Shown here: piece by piece, positions 1-9,273 of the stretch
Numbering within the stretch: position 1 is the stretch's first letter
How the letters are laid out: each line of letters opens with the position of its first letter
Assembly: GCF_042686195.1 (NCBI RefSeq)
Contig: NZ_JBHUOQ010000004.1
Span: 533,130-597,129, forward strand
Source of the DNA: Corticicoccus populi
Lineage (GTDB): Bacteria; Bacillota; Bacilli; Staphylococcales; Salinicoccaceae
Direction: 5' to 3'
Length of the DNA stretch: 64,000 nucleotides
Notes under the pieces: generated by a model
Seen by the model: only the letters and a program-made list of their open reading frames with translations
Told to the model about the DNA's origin: nothing
The model's database searches: none
Program-made: the position numbers and the translations under genes

Positions 1-1542
1 GGTAAGATTGGTGTGGCGCTTGCGATTGGCGGTCCGGGGGCTGTTCATTTATTAAACGGGATGTATGATGCCAAAATGGACAACGTACCGCAGCTGATTC
101 TCGCCGGCCAGGCGGACAGTGATGTGCTTGGTACGAAAGGGTTCCAGGAGATTAATCTGCCGCGATTGTTTGAAGACGTTGCGGTGTATAATAAGCAGAT
201 TACAGAAGATGATAATGTATTTGATACTGTTAATGAAGCGATTCGGACAGCATATACTAAAAAAGGCGTTGCGGTACTGACTCTGCCGAACGATCTTTTG
301 ACAGGCAGAACAAAAACAGATGGCGATTGTACTGTTGATACGTCGCGTCCGGAACTGCCTGTTGTGGATGATGCGTCAGTGCAGGCAGCAGGAACTTTAT
401 TGAATAAAAGTGAGAAACCTGTAATGTTAATCGGCCTTGGTACAGCGGGAGCAAAGGACGAGGTCAGAGAATTCATCGAAAAAGTGAAGATACCAACGAT
501 ATTTACGCTTCCGGCAAAAGGAATACTCCCGGACAGTCATCCGTATAATATCGGAAACCTCGGAAAAATTGGAACGAAGCAGGCATTTAATGCGATGAAG
601 AATGCGGATTTATTGATTCTTGCAGGAACCAATTATCCGTATGTCGATTACCTGCCGGATAAAGATATTCCATGTATTCAGATTGATGTGGATCAGTCAG
701 TGATGAGTCACCGCTTCAATGTGGATGTTCCGCTTCTCGGCGGTGCTGCGGACACATTGAAAAGGTTAAAAAACAGTGTCGATGAAGTCAGTCAGCGTGA
801 ATTTCTGGACGATGTTTTAAAACAGAAGAAAACATGGGATAAGTGGATGCAGGAAGATATGGAAAATGAAGGTTCACCCATCCGTCCGGAACGTTTAATA
901 GCTGAGATTAACCGTCATACCAATGATGAAACGATATTTTCAATTGACGTCGGCACGTCAACTGTCTGGTCGACAAGGTATTTGAATTTAGCGACATCCA
1001 ACCGATTTATCATATCCAGCTGGCTCGGCACGATGGGGTGTGCACTGCCCGGTGCGCTTGCTGCGAAAATTGCACATCCTGAAAAACAGGCGGTTGCGAT
1101 TTCAGGAGACGGTGCATTCCAGATGGTAATGCAGGACTTTTTAACCGCAGTTCAGTACGACCTGCCGATACTAATTTTTGTCCTGAATAATCAGGAATTG
1201 TCCTTTATCAAGTATGAACAGCAGGCAGCGGGTGAACTCGAATATGCGATAGAATTCAGTGATATGAATTACGCGGCATTCGCTGAAGCGTGCGGTGGTG
1301 TAGGCTATACGCTGACCGATCCGGAAGATATCGGTACGATAGTGACCAAGGCATTCGAACAGAAAAAGCCGACCCTTGTGAATGTGTATGTTGATCCGAA
1401 TGCAGCACCATTACCGGGTAAAATCACTAAAGATGAAGCGAAAAACTTCGCTAAATGGGCGTATCGTTCAATGAAGGAAGATAAGAAGTTAGACCCGGAA
1501 GATATACCGTCTATTAAGACATCATTGAGACGGTTTTTGTAA
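1..1542 (+). CDS. cidC: Pyruvate oxidase (CidC/SpxB-type), 5' end outside window
   Basis: The frame is open from base 1, so the gene begins upstream; 513 residues are visible against about 575-580 usual, so roughly the first 65 are missing. It is a thiamine-diphosphate enzyme: the visible part starts inside the N-terminal pyrimidine-binding domain (GGPGAVHLLNG), continues through the central FAD-type domain and ends with the pyrophosphate-binding domain, with GDG at about visible residue 369 and LNN about 27 residues later. Family knowledge: a flavoprotein converting pyruvate to acetate or acetyl phosphate plus CO2, peripheral to the membrane. The GTG at base 13 is an internal Val codon, not a start. 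A hairpin terminator follows at 1560, so it ends its transcript. Pyruvate oxidase is preferred over acetolactate synthase because of the close resemblance to staphylococcal CidC. Confidence 0.9.
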   Translation, partial: GKIGVALAIGGPGAVHLLNGMYDAKMDNVPQLILAGQADSDVLGTKGFQEINLPRLFEDVAVYNKQITEDDNVFDTVNEAIRTAYTKKGVAVLTLPNDLLTGRTKTDGDCTVDTSRPELPVVDDASVQAAGTLLNKSEKPVMLIGLGTAGAKDEVREFIEKVKIPTIFTLPAKGILPDSHPYNIGNLGKIGTKQAFNAMKNADLLILAGTNYPYVDYLPDKDIPCIQIDVDQSVMSHRFNVDVPLLGGAADTLKRLKNSVDEVSQREFLDDVLKQKKTWDKWMQEDMENEGSPIRPERLIAEINRHTNDETIFSIDVGTSTVWSTRYLNLATSNRFIISSWLGTMGCALPGALAAKIAHPEKQAVAISGDGAFQMVMQDFLTAVQYDLPILIFVLNNQELSFIKYEQQAAGELEYAIEFSDMNYAAFAEACGGVGYTLTDPEDIGTIVTKAFEQKKPTLVNVYVDPNAAPLPGKITKDEAKNFAKWAYRSMKEDKKLDPEDIPSIKTSLRRFL

Positions 1543-1559
1543 CACTGTGATATATCGGG

Positions 1560-1594
1560 AACGCTCAATTCAAACAGGATTGAGCGTTTTCCTT
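1560..1594 (+). terminator. Rho-independent terminator after pyruvate oxidase
   Basis: Perfect 10-bp stem AACGCTCAAT / ATTGAGCGTT (1560-1569 with 1579-1588) and a 9-nt loop, followed by TTCC. Confidence 0.8.
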
Positions 1595-1683
1595 GTAAAG
1601 AAGGAAGTATATATTATGTTTTCTTTTAATGAATGTACGAAGACATTGAGGTACTATTATAATATGATTGATAAATATTTACA

Positions 1684-1729
1684 GGGAGGAATAAATAAAA
1701 CAGCCCAACAAGCTGTTTTATTTTAAAAA
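1684..1729 (+). promoter_or_regulatory. Hairpin between ribosome binding site and start codon of the M42 peptidase gene
   Basis: A strong ribosome site GGGAGGA (1684-1690) lies about 40 bases before the only in-frame ATG (1730). Between them is a perfect 9-bp hairpin TAAAACAGC / GCTGTTTTA (1696-1704 with 1712-1720, 7-nt loop) followed by TTTTA. An in-frame TAA at 1724-1726 excludes an upstream start. Folding the hairpin would bring the ribosome site to about 14 nt from the start; alternatively it could act as a small attenuator. Confidence 0.55.
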
Positions 1730-2761
1730 ATGACATTTAAAAAAGACGATACACTAACATTTTTAAAAGATTTACTATCTATCAACAGTCCGACCGGTTA
1801 TACAAAGGAAGTCACAGCTTTTCTAAAAAAAGAAATCGAGGAAATTGGATTTAAGTCGGAAACAACACCGAAAGGCAACTTGATTGTCCATGTTGATGGT
1901 GAGGATAGTTCAGTGACACGTGCGTTAAGCGGTCATGTGGACACGCTTGGATTAATGGTACGTTCAATCAATGATGACGGGACACTTTCTCTCACAAAGC
2001 TCGGCGGGCCGGTAACGGCGACCCTTGACGGAGAATACTGTGACATTATTACGCGGGACGACACAGTATACACAGGCACTATTTTATCAAAATCCCCTTC
2101 CGGACATGTATATAAAGATGCCGGTACAAGAAGCAGGGATGTTGATGATTTAATGGTGAAAATCGATGAACGGGTGGAGAGTAAGGAAGATGTGAAGGCG
2201 CTCGGTATAGAAAACGGGGATTTTGTTGCGTATGATCCGAAAGTTTACATCACAGACTCTGGATTTATTAAATCAAGATTCCTCGATGATAAAGCATCTG
2301 TCGCAGTATTGGTCAGTATTTTAAAGGAAATCAAAGCGGGCGGTATCACGCCGAAGACCAGTCTCAAATTCATTTTTACAGTGTATGAAGAGGTTGGGCA
2401 TGGTGCGTCGTGGATTCCGGAAGATATTACTGAACTTCTGGCAGTGGATATGGGCTGTATCGGACTCGATCTTGCATGTACGGAATATGATGTATCCATC
2501 TGTGCAAAAGATTCATCTGGTCCGTATGATTATGAGTTAACCACATCATTGATTAATCATGCGAAAAATAACAGTCTGAACTATGCAGTGGATATCTATC
2601 CGATGTACGGAAGTGATGCCTCTGCTGCGCTAGGCGGCGGTGCCAACATTAAAGCCGCTTTAATCGGCCCCGGTGTTGCGAGCAGTCACGGCATGGAACG
2701 TACACATGTCGATGCCTTGGAAAACACGTTTAAGTTAATCGAGAAATATATAGAGAACTAA
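1730..2761 (+). CDS. M42 family metallopeptidase (glutamyl aminopeptidase type)
   Basis: 343 residues, the usual length for M42. Metal-binding features of the family are present in order: His in SGHVDTLG (about 67-74), Asp in FLDDKA (about 184), the catalytic Glu pair in YEEVGHG (about 219), an Asp in VDMG (about 240), and a C-terminal His in SHGMERTH. Family knowledge: M42 enzymes are cytosolic, often large oligomeric di-zinc aminopeptidases that trim peptides. It is a single-gene unit between two terminators. The start is fixed by an in-frame stop six bases upstream. The ribosome site is unusually distant and separated by a hairpin (see 1684-1729). Confidence 0.9.
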   Translation: MTFKKDDTLTFLKDLLSINSPTGYTKEVTAFLKKEIEEIGFKSETTPKGNLIVHVDGEDSSVTRALSGHVDTLGLMVRSINDDGTLSLTKLGGPVTATLDGEYCDIITRDDTVYTGTILSKSPSGHVYKDAGTRSRDVDDLMVKIDERVESKEDVKALGIENGDFVAYDPKVYITDSGFIKSRFLDDKASVAVLVSILKEIKAGGITPKTSLKFIFTVYEEVGHGASWIPEDITELLAVDMGCIGLDLACTEYDVSICAKDSSGPYDYELTTSLINHAKNNSLNYAVDIYPMYGSDASAALGGGANIKAALIGPGVASSHGMERTHVDALENTFKLIEKYIEN

Positions 2762-2774
2762 GTGTATGAAATAT

Positions 2775-2809
2775 AAAGCAGGGACCGGAACATTTCCGGT
2801 CCCTGCTTT
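2775..2809. terminator. Bidirectional terminator between convergent genes
   Basis: Perfect 16-bp stem AAAGCAGGGACCGGAA with its complement (2775-2790 / 2794-2809) and a 3-nt loop, lying between the end of the M42 gene and the end of the minus-strand XRE gene. Confidence 0.85.
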
Positions 2810-2846
2810 AGTGTGAAAGAGAGAATGATGTATTTTCTGTAACCAG

Positions 2847-3296
2847 CTATTTATAACTTTTTCCTGCTGTTTCATATGTGAGCCAGCTTAACAGTAGAAA
2901 AACAACCGCAACAGTGCCCGGCAGACTTCCTTGGAGAAATGGGAGAATATCGCTGCCTGTCGCAAGTTCTAATCCTCTTAATCCAAAATTCAGGATTAAT
3001 AATATTAACCCCGCCAACCCGATTAATTCTCCAATATTAAAGAGAACGGGATGTTTTAATTTTTTTCCGTCCTTTATAATCTGATCTTTCAAAACATCAT
3101 CTCTTTTGAGCAGTTCATCGACAGTGATATTAAACAATTCACTGAGTTTAATAAGTGTTTCAATACTGGGGTATCCTTTTTCACGTTCCCACTTTGAAAT
3201 AGACTGTCTGCTGATATTTAATTTTTCTGCAAGTTCTTCTTGTGACAGATTCAGCTTTTTCCGCTCTGTTTTTAATTTGATATGAAATTCCATCAT
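2847..3296 (-). CDS. XRE-family transcriptional regulator with membrane tail
   Basis: Starting at the ATG at 3296 (AAGGAGG ribosome site at 3301-3307) gives 149 residues; a longer frame to 3362 exists but lacks a ribosome site. The first 60 or so residues are a Cro/CI-type helix-turn-helix (KLNLSQEELAEKLNISRQ, then SISKWERE and the typical SIETLIKLSELFNITVDELL). After a charged linker come two hydrophobic segments (about 87-104 and 120-137), so the DNA-binding head is probably tethered to the membrane. This layout is common in Firmicutes and usually controls an adjacent gene or itself, but no target is evident here. It converges on the M42 gene and is divergent from the DUF5058 unit across a 330-base gap. 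Confidence 0.85.
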   Translation of the reverse strand: MMEFHIKLKTERKKLNLSQEELAEKLNISRQSISKWEREKGYPSIETLIKLSELFNITVDELLKRDDVLKDQIIKDGKKLKHPVLFNIGELIGLAGLILLILNFGLRGLELATGSDILPFLQGSLPGTVAVVFLLLSWLTYETAGKSYK

Positions 3297-3624
3297 TCTG
3301 CCTCCTTCATATATTGAATGTAAATGATTATCTTTCTTGTGGTCAGAATCTATAAGTGGCATGGTGTAACGAATCAGTTGCGCAGCTGTGTTTTTTAGAA
3401 TAACGCTGGTATAACGCAGCGTCAGAAGTTATTATTATGAAATTATTATATCAGTACAGTATGTATTCGAATAAAAAAGTAAGCGTTTTAAAAATTAAAG
3501 AATGTTCATTTTATTCTGATTATTATTGTATAGACAGGTAAAATATTATATGATACTAGATAAAATCTTATAGATATGGATTTTTTATTTTAATTGTACA
3601 TATAAGATTCAGAGGAGGAAATGT

Positions 3625-4341
3625 ATGTCGGAGGAAGTTTTAAGTATCGCAGGCGACGGTGTGGTTTGGATGATCGCCTTATTAGTCATTTCTTTCGTTA
3701 TTTTTCAGGCGATTATTTTCTTTAAAATTGCTAAAGATGCTGCACCTGCAGCGGGACTTAGTAAAACAGAAGTCGTGAGGGCGGCAAGAACAGGATTTAT
3801 CAGTTCACTCGGACCCTCATTTGGTATTGCGATTGTGATTATTTCTTTAATTTCGATTATGGGAGCGCCTGTCACATTAATGCGTATCGGTATCGTTGGA
3901 TCTGCAGCAACAGAAACAGCGGCAGCGCAGATTGGAGCGAATGCTTTCGGAGTTGAGCTGGGCGATCCGGACTTTAACGCACAGGCGTTTACGACGATGG
4001 TATGGACGATGTGTTTAGGCGGTATGGGATGGCTCGTATTTACATTATTATTTACCAAAACACTTGGTAAAACCGAGAGAGTGGTCCGCAGAAGGAATCC
4101 AAAAGCTATGGCGGTTGTATCTCTTGCAGCTATGCTTGGTGCATTCGGCTACCTGCTTGCTGAACAGATGGTCAGCGGTCTGAACTATGCGGCATCCGGT
4201 GTCTTTGCACTTGCTGTAATGGTGACATTGATGATTGTGTCTGACAAATGGAATATCAGCTGGCTCAGGGAATGGTCTCTTGGGATATCAATGGTATGCG
4301 GGATGATCGGCGGCTCGGTATTTACAACGTTATTTTTATAG
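3625..4341 (+). CDS. DUF5058 family membrane protein
   Basis: 238 residues with about six hydrophobic helices (near 14-33, 68-88, 125-142, 156-176, 188-204, 218-237). It resembles the DUF5058 family, whose function is not established; members sit in two-gene units with a second small membrane protein, as here. The loop AAGLSKTEVVRAARTGFISSLGPSFG and the GSAATETAAAQIGAN segment are small-residue rich and look like a substrate path in a transporter. Start supported by AGAGGAGGAA eight bases upstream. The partner gene follows 32 bases downstream. Function as a two-subunit importer is inference from membership and pairing. Confidence 0.7.
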   Translation: MSEEVLSIAGDGVVWMIALLVISFVIFQAIIFFKIAKDAAPAAGLSKTEVVRAARTGFISSLGPSFGIAIVIISLISIMGAPVTLMRIGIVGSAATETAAAQIGANAFGVELGDPDFNAQAFTTMVWTMCLGGMGWLVFTLLFTKTLGKTERVVRRRNPKAMAVVSLAAMLGAFGYLLAEQMVSGLNYAASGVFALAVMVTLMIVSDKWNISWLREWSLGISMVCGMIGGSVFTTLFL

Positions 4342-4373
4342 GTGTTCTATTTTAAAGGGAGTGGAAATTTAAT

Positions 4374-5057
4374 ATGAAAACAAATACAGAGATGCATATG
4401 GAGGCCGGGATGAAGGCTTTTCATGAAAAATCGCATTTTTGGGGGAGGCTGACATTATCACTGGTAATCATCGCCTCACTGGCGTTACCCTTATACTTAT
4501 CTTTTATTGTCGGTGCACATCCGGGCTGGGGCCCGATTCTCTCAGGATTCATTGGATATGCAGCGTTTATCGGAGTACTGTGGTTTATTGAGCCTGTTAC
4601 ATATTTCCCCGTGCTTGGGATTGCAGGGACATATATTGCGTTCTTATCAGGAAATATCTCAAACTTATGTCTGCCGTCATCTTCTGCCGCCCAGAAAGCT
4701 GTCGGAGCAGAGCCGGGGACTGAGAAAGCTGAAATCGCCGGTGTTCTCGGGATTGCATCCGCATCACTCACAAATACTGTAGTGATTCTTGCGACGGTTG
4801 TCGGCGGGGTGTATATCATCGGGCTGATTCCTGAGTCTATACAGTCTTCATTTTCCTTTGTGCTGCCTGCGATTTTTGGAGCGGTACTCGGACAGTTTGC
4901 GTTTAAAACACCAATGTATGGTGTACTTGCGATGGTACTTGGGATACTGATTTTCTTCTCACCGATCCCAAGTCTGTTAAAAATATTATCCTGTGTCATA
5001 CTGACAGTCGCAATGATATATTATTTGGAGCAGCGGAAAGAGAAGAAACAATCCTGA
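4374..5057 (+). CDS. Membrane protein paired with DUF5058 protein
   Basis: 227 residues: a short cytosolic N-terminus rich in charged residues, then about six or seven hydrophobic segments from residue 26 on, ending in a charged tail (EQRKEKKQS). It contains a SGNISNLCLPSSSAAQKA stretch with conserved-looking polar residues inside the membrane region. Ribosome site AAAGGGAGTGG lies before the ATG. The 32-base gap after the DUF5058 gene indicates co-transcription, and the two proteins probably form one membrane complex. I cannot name a substrate. Confidence 0.6.
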   Translation: MKTNTEMHMEAGMKAFHEKSHFWGRLTLSLVIIASLALPLYLSFIVGAHPGWGPILSGFIGYAAFIGVLWFIEPVTYFPVLGIAGTYIAFLSGNISNLCLPSSSAAQKAVGAEPGTEKAEIAGVLGIASASLTNTVVILATVVGGVYIIGLIPESIQSSFSFVLPAIFGAVLGQFAFKTPMYGVLAMVLGILIFFSPIPSLLKILSCVILTVAMIYYLEQRKEKKQS

Positions 5058-5184
5058 TTAATATGTTCTTGAACAATCGTTCCGTCAAAATATAAATTAA
5101 CTGTTCAAGGTCCAGCATATTGATAGAAAGAGATGACTTTTGAAATCGGGCTGTGGTTTAATGAAGTAAACAAGAGGTGAGAAG

Positions 5185-5892
5185 ATGGACGGGTTTTTCA
5201 GCCGTGTACCGCCGGTGATTGATGTTGGAAGTACAGAACACTTTATATATCTTGCCTTAATTATCGGCCTGCTCGCAGTCATAGTGTATTTCAGGGATTA
5301 TATTAGACACCATAAGGGCGTCATGACTGCAGTATTGATTACAGCAGTCATTCAGCGTGTGCTGAGCAATAGCTATTACATTTTTTCAGCAGGCTACCCG
5401 ATTGATGAAGCACTGCCTCTTTACATATGCCGCCTCGTCTGTCTGTTCATCATTATTCAGTTTTTTATCAGAAATAAATGGCTCGACCAGGTGATATTTT
5501 ACTGGGGTTTATTTGCCTATGGATCATTTATCTACCCGGTGGATATTTCAAGTCCTGTACATATTACGGGGATTACTTTTGTCATTCTGCACGGTCTGAT
5601 TATAGTATTTCCGTTAATCAGACACTACACCTCAGGATTTGTACCGGATCTAAAGGGTGCAGTGATATCTGCACTCTTATTTGCGGTTTACATGCCGCTT
5701 GTTTCGGCATTCAGCAATATGGTCGGCGGCAACTATTTCTATACGAACGAGCGGCCGTTCCTGCATAACATGGGTGATATGAATTACTTTATGTTGAATC
5801 TGTTTGGGGTGTGTACAGCCTTTATTATTATCGGTCTGATGTTCAGCGTTCTTTCCCGTAAGTTGAACGACAGGACAAACAGTGGACTTTAA
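5185..5892 (+). CDS. TIGR02206/YwaF-like integral membrane protein
   Basis: 235 residues with about seven transmembrane helices. It matches the YwaF-like family in layout: the LPLYICRL motif in helix 3, a FVILHGLII segment in the middle, and an RPFLHNMGDMNYF motif near the end (family form resembles NY-hydrophobic after a conserved Pro). Function unknown. Ribosome site AAGAGGTGAG before ATG. The next gene begins 42 bases downstream of its stop, so the two may be co-transcribed. Confidence 0.7.
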   Translation: MDGFFSRVPPVIDVGSTEHFIYLALIIGLLAVIVYFRDYIRHHKGVMTAVLITAVIQRVLSNSYYIFSAGYPIDEALPLYICRLVCLFIIIQFFIRNKWLDQVIFYWGLFAYGSFIYPVDISSPVHITGITFVILHGLIIVFPLIRHYTSGFVPDLKGAVISALLFAVYMPLVSAFSNMVGGNYFYTNERPFLHNMGDMNYFMLNLFGVCTAFIIIGLMFSVLSRKLNDRTNSGL

Positions 5893-5934
5893 AATATAAT
5901 GGTAACAGACAATCAATATTTGGGAGGAATTACG

Positions 5935-6342
5935 ATGCATTCAATCAATTTAATGGATGCTTACGTTATTGAAACGTTAAGAAGTCACGGCGTGAGTAAT
6001 GAAACAATTTTAGAAGAAACAAAAAATAAGAATACAGAGACATTCCAATCTGTTAAAGAAAATATGGATTTTACAACTCTGGAATTACTTGAAGCGTCAG
6101 GAAATCTTGAAAGTATTCTAAAAGAAGGCTATCAGGTGACATTCCTGACATCAAACGGACTGAAGAACTTAATTCGTATGAAGTACGATAAAAAAGCGGA
6201 TGAGGATTTCACGTTTGATGATTTTGTAGTCAGAGGTCTTGAAATTTCTGATGACGAGACAAAAGAGCTTGAAGCACTGCTGTCACAAAACTGGAATCTG
6301 TCAAAAGATGAAGACGGGGTTACGATTGCACCTGTCAGTTAA
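5935..6342 (+). CDS. Hypothetical cytosolic protein, 135 residues
   Basis: A TTGGGAGGAATT ribosome site at 5920-5931 fixes the ATG at 5935 rather than an earlier in-frame ATG at 5899. The protein is soluble, acidic and lacks a signal or membrane segment. It has an N-terminal half that looks helical (residues 5-60), then a LTSNGLKNLIRMKY segment and an acidic C-terminus (LEISDDETKELEALL). I do not recognise the family. It ends in a strong terminator. Confidence 0.7.
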   Translation: MHSINLMDAYVIETLRSHGVSNETILEETKNKNTETFQSVKENMDFTTLELLEASGNLESILKEGYQVTFLTSNGLKNLIRMKYDKKADEDFTFDDFVVRGLEISDDETKELEALLSQNWNLSKDEDGVTIAPVS

Positions 6343-6349
6343 CTTGAAG

Positions 6350-6373
6350 CCTCAGGGAGCCCTGAGGTTTTTA
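6350..6373 (+). terminator. Rho-independent terminator
   Basis: CCTCAGG (6350-6356), loop GAGC, CCTGAGG (6361-6367), then TTTTTA. Confidence 0.85.
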
Positions 6374-6539
6374 TTGTGCAGGAAAGAAGTATAAAAATGA
6401 AAAACTTTAATGATATCTTTTGAACAAATGATGTGCACATGCTAAAGTAATTTATCATACTGACTCATTTTTTGTATGATTCTACATTGAAATATCGTTT
6501 TAAAGTACATAATCACATATAAAACTAAGGATGTGCAGG

Positions 6540-9179
6540 ATGAAATATATATTGAAGTTTAAGTGGCCGGTGACTGCATTAATGATTATTTTTGCGGTGC
6601 TGTCCTTCATATTTTCACCGGATTTAAATCAGCTCGCGACAGAAAAAGGAGATGTGCAGCTGCCGGCGGATTCGGCGAGTGAAGAAGCCCGTAATTTCCT
6701 TGAAAGCCACGGGGAAGACCAGGAGATGATGTCGCTTGTTCTCGAGTTTGACGGCAGTGTGAGTGAACATCAGTCAGATATCGAAAGTTATATCAGTGAT
6801 CTTGAAACGATTGATGAAGTTCAGAATATCGTCAATCCGTTCTCTTTTGATGCAGATATGCAGGAGAACTTTATCAATGATGACACAGGCGTCATGATGA
6901 TTCCAATGGAATACATAGGGAATGAGACAACAATACTGGAATCAGCACATGAGATTGAAGAGATGAATGTGACGGATGCCGAGGTCTCCATCACATCCAA
7001 TGAACTGATTCAGAGGACTTTGGAAGAGGATGCGATGAATGGTATTCAGACGACTGAAATATTCACTGTTGTGATTATTCTCGTTGTGCTTCTCGTGATG
7101 TTCCGTTCAGTGGTTACGCCGTTTGTTCCTTTAATTGTTGTCGGACTGTCCTATTTAATCGGACAGTCGTTTATCGCATGGTTTGTTGAGTGGTTTGATT
7201 TTCCGGTGTCCCCGCAGACACAAAGCTTTTTAATTGTCATACTGTTTGGTATCGGAACGGATTACTGTATTCTCCTCTTAAATCGTTTTAAAGAAGAGCT
7301 GCAGCACCGTGACAAAACAGAAGCAATTATCCATACGTTTAAAACAGGCGGGAAAACGGTCTTTATCAGCGGAATCTCCGGGGCGCTTGTATTTGCAGTA
7401 CTGTACTTTGCGGAATTTGAAATTTACCGTTCCGCTGTCGGTGTCGCAATCGGCGTATTGTTCTTACTGTTGTCGCTTTATACCGTGCTGCCGACCTTGA
7501 TGGCATTACTCGGCAGGTATTTATTCTGGCCGAGCATTAAGATAAAAGGTGTCGATGAAAGCAGAGTCTGGTCACCGCTCGGACTGATTTCAATTAAATA
7601 TCCGACACGCATTATTTTCACGCTTGTTGCAGTATTGATTGCGGTGGCGTGGTTCTCAAATGATGAAGTCAGCTATGATTCTTTAAGCGAACTTGATGAT
7701 TCATACAGTGCAGTGCATGCAACAAATGTCATCAGTGACAGCTTCGATGAAGGTGTAGTGTTCCCTGTTCAGGTGACTTTCTCAAATGGAGAAGACCTGA
7801 TTACGGAAGAAGGATTGTCACGACTTGAATCAATCAGTGAAACGATGACAAAAATTGAAGGTGTCTCGGAAGTCCAGACTGTGACACGTCCGACGGGCGA
7901 ACCGATTGATGATTTGAAAGTCAGAAGTCAGATTGCCCAGTCGGAAGAGGGGCTTAATGAGATTACTGACGGCCTCGCGGAAATTTCAGAGAACTTAACT
8001 GCTGTCAGCACCGAACTTTCAGGCCAGGATACGGGCGGCGGTGATTTAAGTGAACTTGAGAACGGAATTTCGGAAATCAGTGAAGGAGTTTCAGGTGTCT
8101 CTCAATACCTTCAGGCGACAGGAGATGCTGAGGGTGCCGCTGCCCAGCTGAGTCAGCTGGAAGACGGTCTCGGCCAGTTGAGTGAGGGAATGACAGCAGC
8201 CAATAATGAACTGTCGGCGCAGCAGGAAGCGGCGGTTGAGCAGCTCGGTCAGTTGTCCAACGGTCTGAGCGAAATGGCTGCAGGCATTGATGAAATCAAT
8301 CAGGGTATTGAAGACCTGCAGTCACTCATGACAGGCATTGATGAAAATACGGCTGTCGACGGCACCGGAATCAATGTGCCGGCCGAGTTCCTTGAGAATG
8401 AAGCGCTCGACCAGGCACTGGATCAATATGCTTTTGGTGAAAATACCGCCGTAAATATGAATGTCGTATTGTCTGTGGATCCATACAGTCTTGAAGCGAT
8501 TGAGGTACTGAATGATATTGAAGACACGGTTCACAAAGAACTTGAACGTCTGGACCGTACGGAAACGGATGCCTATTTCTCCGGTGTTACCAGCATGAAC
8601 CGGGATTTAGACCAGATTACAGGTGAGGACTACACAAATGTTGTTATCATTTTCATCGCAACATTATTCGTGATTCTCGCTGTACTCTTCAGATCATTAA
8701 TCCTTCCTGTCGCAATGATTGGATCAATATTTGTAACTTATTTTGCATCTATTACGATGACGCAGTGGATCCTGTCACTCTTTGGAATCGACACATTGAA
8801 CTGGGCAGTGCCGTTCTTCAGCCTGATTATATTTGCAGCGCTGGGTATCGATTATTCGATATTTATCATCGACCGCTTCCGAGAGGAACTCGTTAATCAT
8901 TCCATCCGGGGTGCGATTGAAATTGCCATCCGCCGTATGGGAACGGTAGTCATTACAGCTGTGATTATCTTATCCGGCACATTCGCAGCACTGTATCCGT
9001 CAGGAATTGTGATTCTCGTGCAGGTAACAAGTATCATCATCTTTGCGTTACTGTTCTATGCATTTATCGTCCTGCCGCTGCTTGTACCGGCACTGATTGT
9101 AACTTTTAACCGCGGTAACTGGTGGCCGTTCAGAATGCCGGGCGGTAAAGAACGTGAAGACAAATTTAAAGATGAATAG
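6540..9179 (+). CDS. MMPL/RND family transporter
   Basis: 879 residues from the ATG at 6540 (AAGGA eight bases upstream; a second ATG at 6531 sits on the ribosome site itself). It has the RND duplication: one helix near residue 8, a large external loop, five helices near 165-325, then helix 7 near 345, a second external loop, and helices 8-12 near 695-860. Both halves carry the proton-relay type motif in helix 4 and 10: GIGTDYCILLLNRF near 236 and ALGIDYSIFIIDRF near 766. The second loop (about 470-600) is a Ser/Gly/Glu-rich heptad-like stretch with many repeated LSELENGISE-type units, probably coiled coil, as in Bacillus YdfJ/YdgH and mycobacterial MmpL relatives. Family members export lipids, drugs or surfactants; the substrate here is unknown. 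Confidence 0.88.
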   Translation: MKYILKFKWPVTALMIIFAVLSFIFSPDLNQLATEKGDVQLPADSASEEARNFLESHGEDQEMMSLVLEFDGSVSEHQSDIESYISDLETIDEVQNIVNPFSFDADMQENFINDDTGVMMIPMEYIGNETTILESAHEIEEMNVTDAEVSITSNELIQRTLEEDAMNGIQTTEIFTVVIILVVLLVMFRSVVTPFVPLIVVGLSYLIGQSFIAWFVEWFDFPVSPQTQSFLIVILFGIGTDYCILLLNRFKEELQHRDKTEAIIHTFKTGGKTVFISGISGALVFAVLYFAEFEIYRSAVGVAIGVLFLLLSLYTVLPTLMALLGRYLFWPSIKIKGVDESRVWSPLGLISIKYPTRIIFTLVAVLIAVAWFSNDEVSYDSLSELDDSYSAVHATNVISDSFDEGVVFPVQVTFSNGEDLITEEGLSRLESISETMTKIEGVSEVQTVTRPTGEPIDDLKVRSQIAQSEEGLNEITDGLAEISENLTAVSTELSGQDTGGGDLSELENGISEISEGVSGVSQYLQATGDAEGAAAQLSQLEDGLGQLSEGMTAANNELSAQQEAAVEQLGQLSNGLSEMAAGIDEINQGIEDLQSLMTGIDENTAVDGTGINVPAEFLENEALDQALDQYAFGENTAVNMNVVLSVDPYSLEAIEVLNDIEDTVHKELERLDRTETDAYFSGVTSMNRDLDQITGEDYTNVVIIFIATLFVILAVLFRSLILPVAMIGSIFVTYFASITMTQWILSLFGIDTLNWAVPFFSLIIFAALGIDYSIFIIDRFREELVNHSIRGAIEIAIRRMGTVVITAVIILSGTFAALYPSGIVILVQVTSIIIFALLFYAFIVLPLLVPALIVTFNRGNWWPFRMPGGKEREDKFKDE

Positions 9180-9224
9180 ATTGGGAATAAAGGACTGTTG
9201 TCCTTTTGAAAGTCATATAATATA

Positions 9225-9266
9225 AAGCAGTGCCCGGGAGATTGACTTCCGGGCACTGCTTATTTT
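9225..9266. terminator. Terminator after MMPL gene
   Basis: 13-bp stem AAGCAGTGCCCGG / CCGGGCACTGCTT (9225-9237 with 9249-9261) followed by ATTTTA; could serve both strands. Confidence 0.8.
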
Positions 9267-9273
9267 ACTGCAC

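Noticed and set aside
4421..4999. 192-residue minus-strand frame
   Set aside because: It lies wholly over the well-supported membrane protein gene and has no family features; a shadow.
5068..5109. Inverted repeat CTTGAACA-N26-TGTTCAAG between the DUF5058 unit and the YwaF-like gene
   Set aside because: Perfect but with a long loop and no T-run; neither a terminator nor an operator can be supported.
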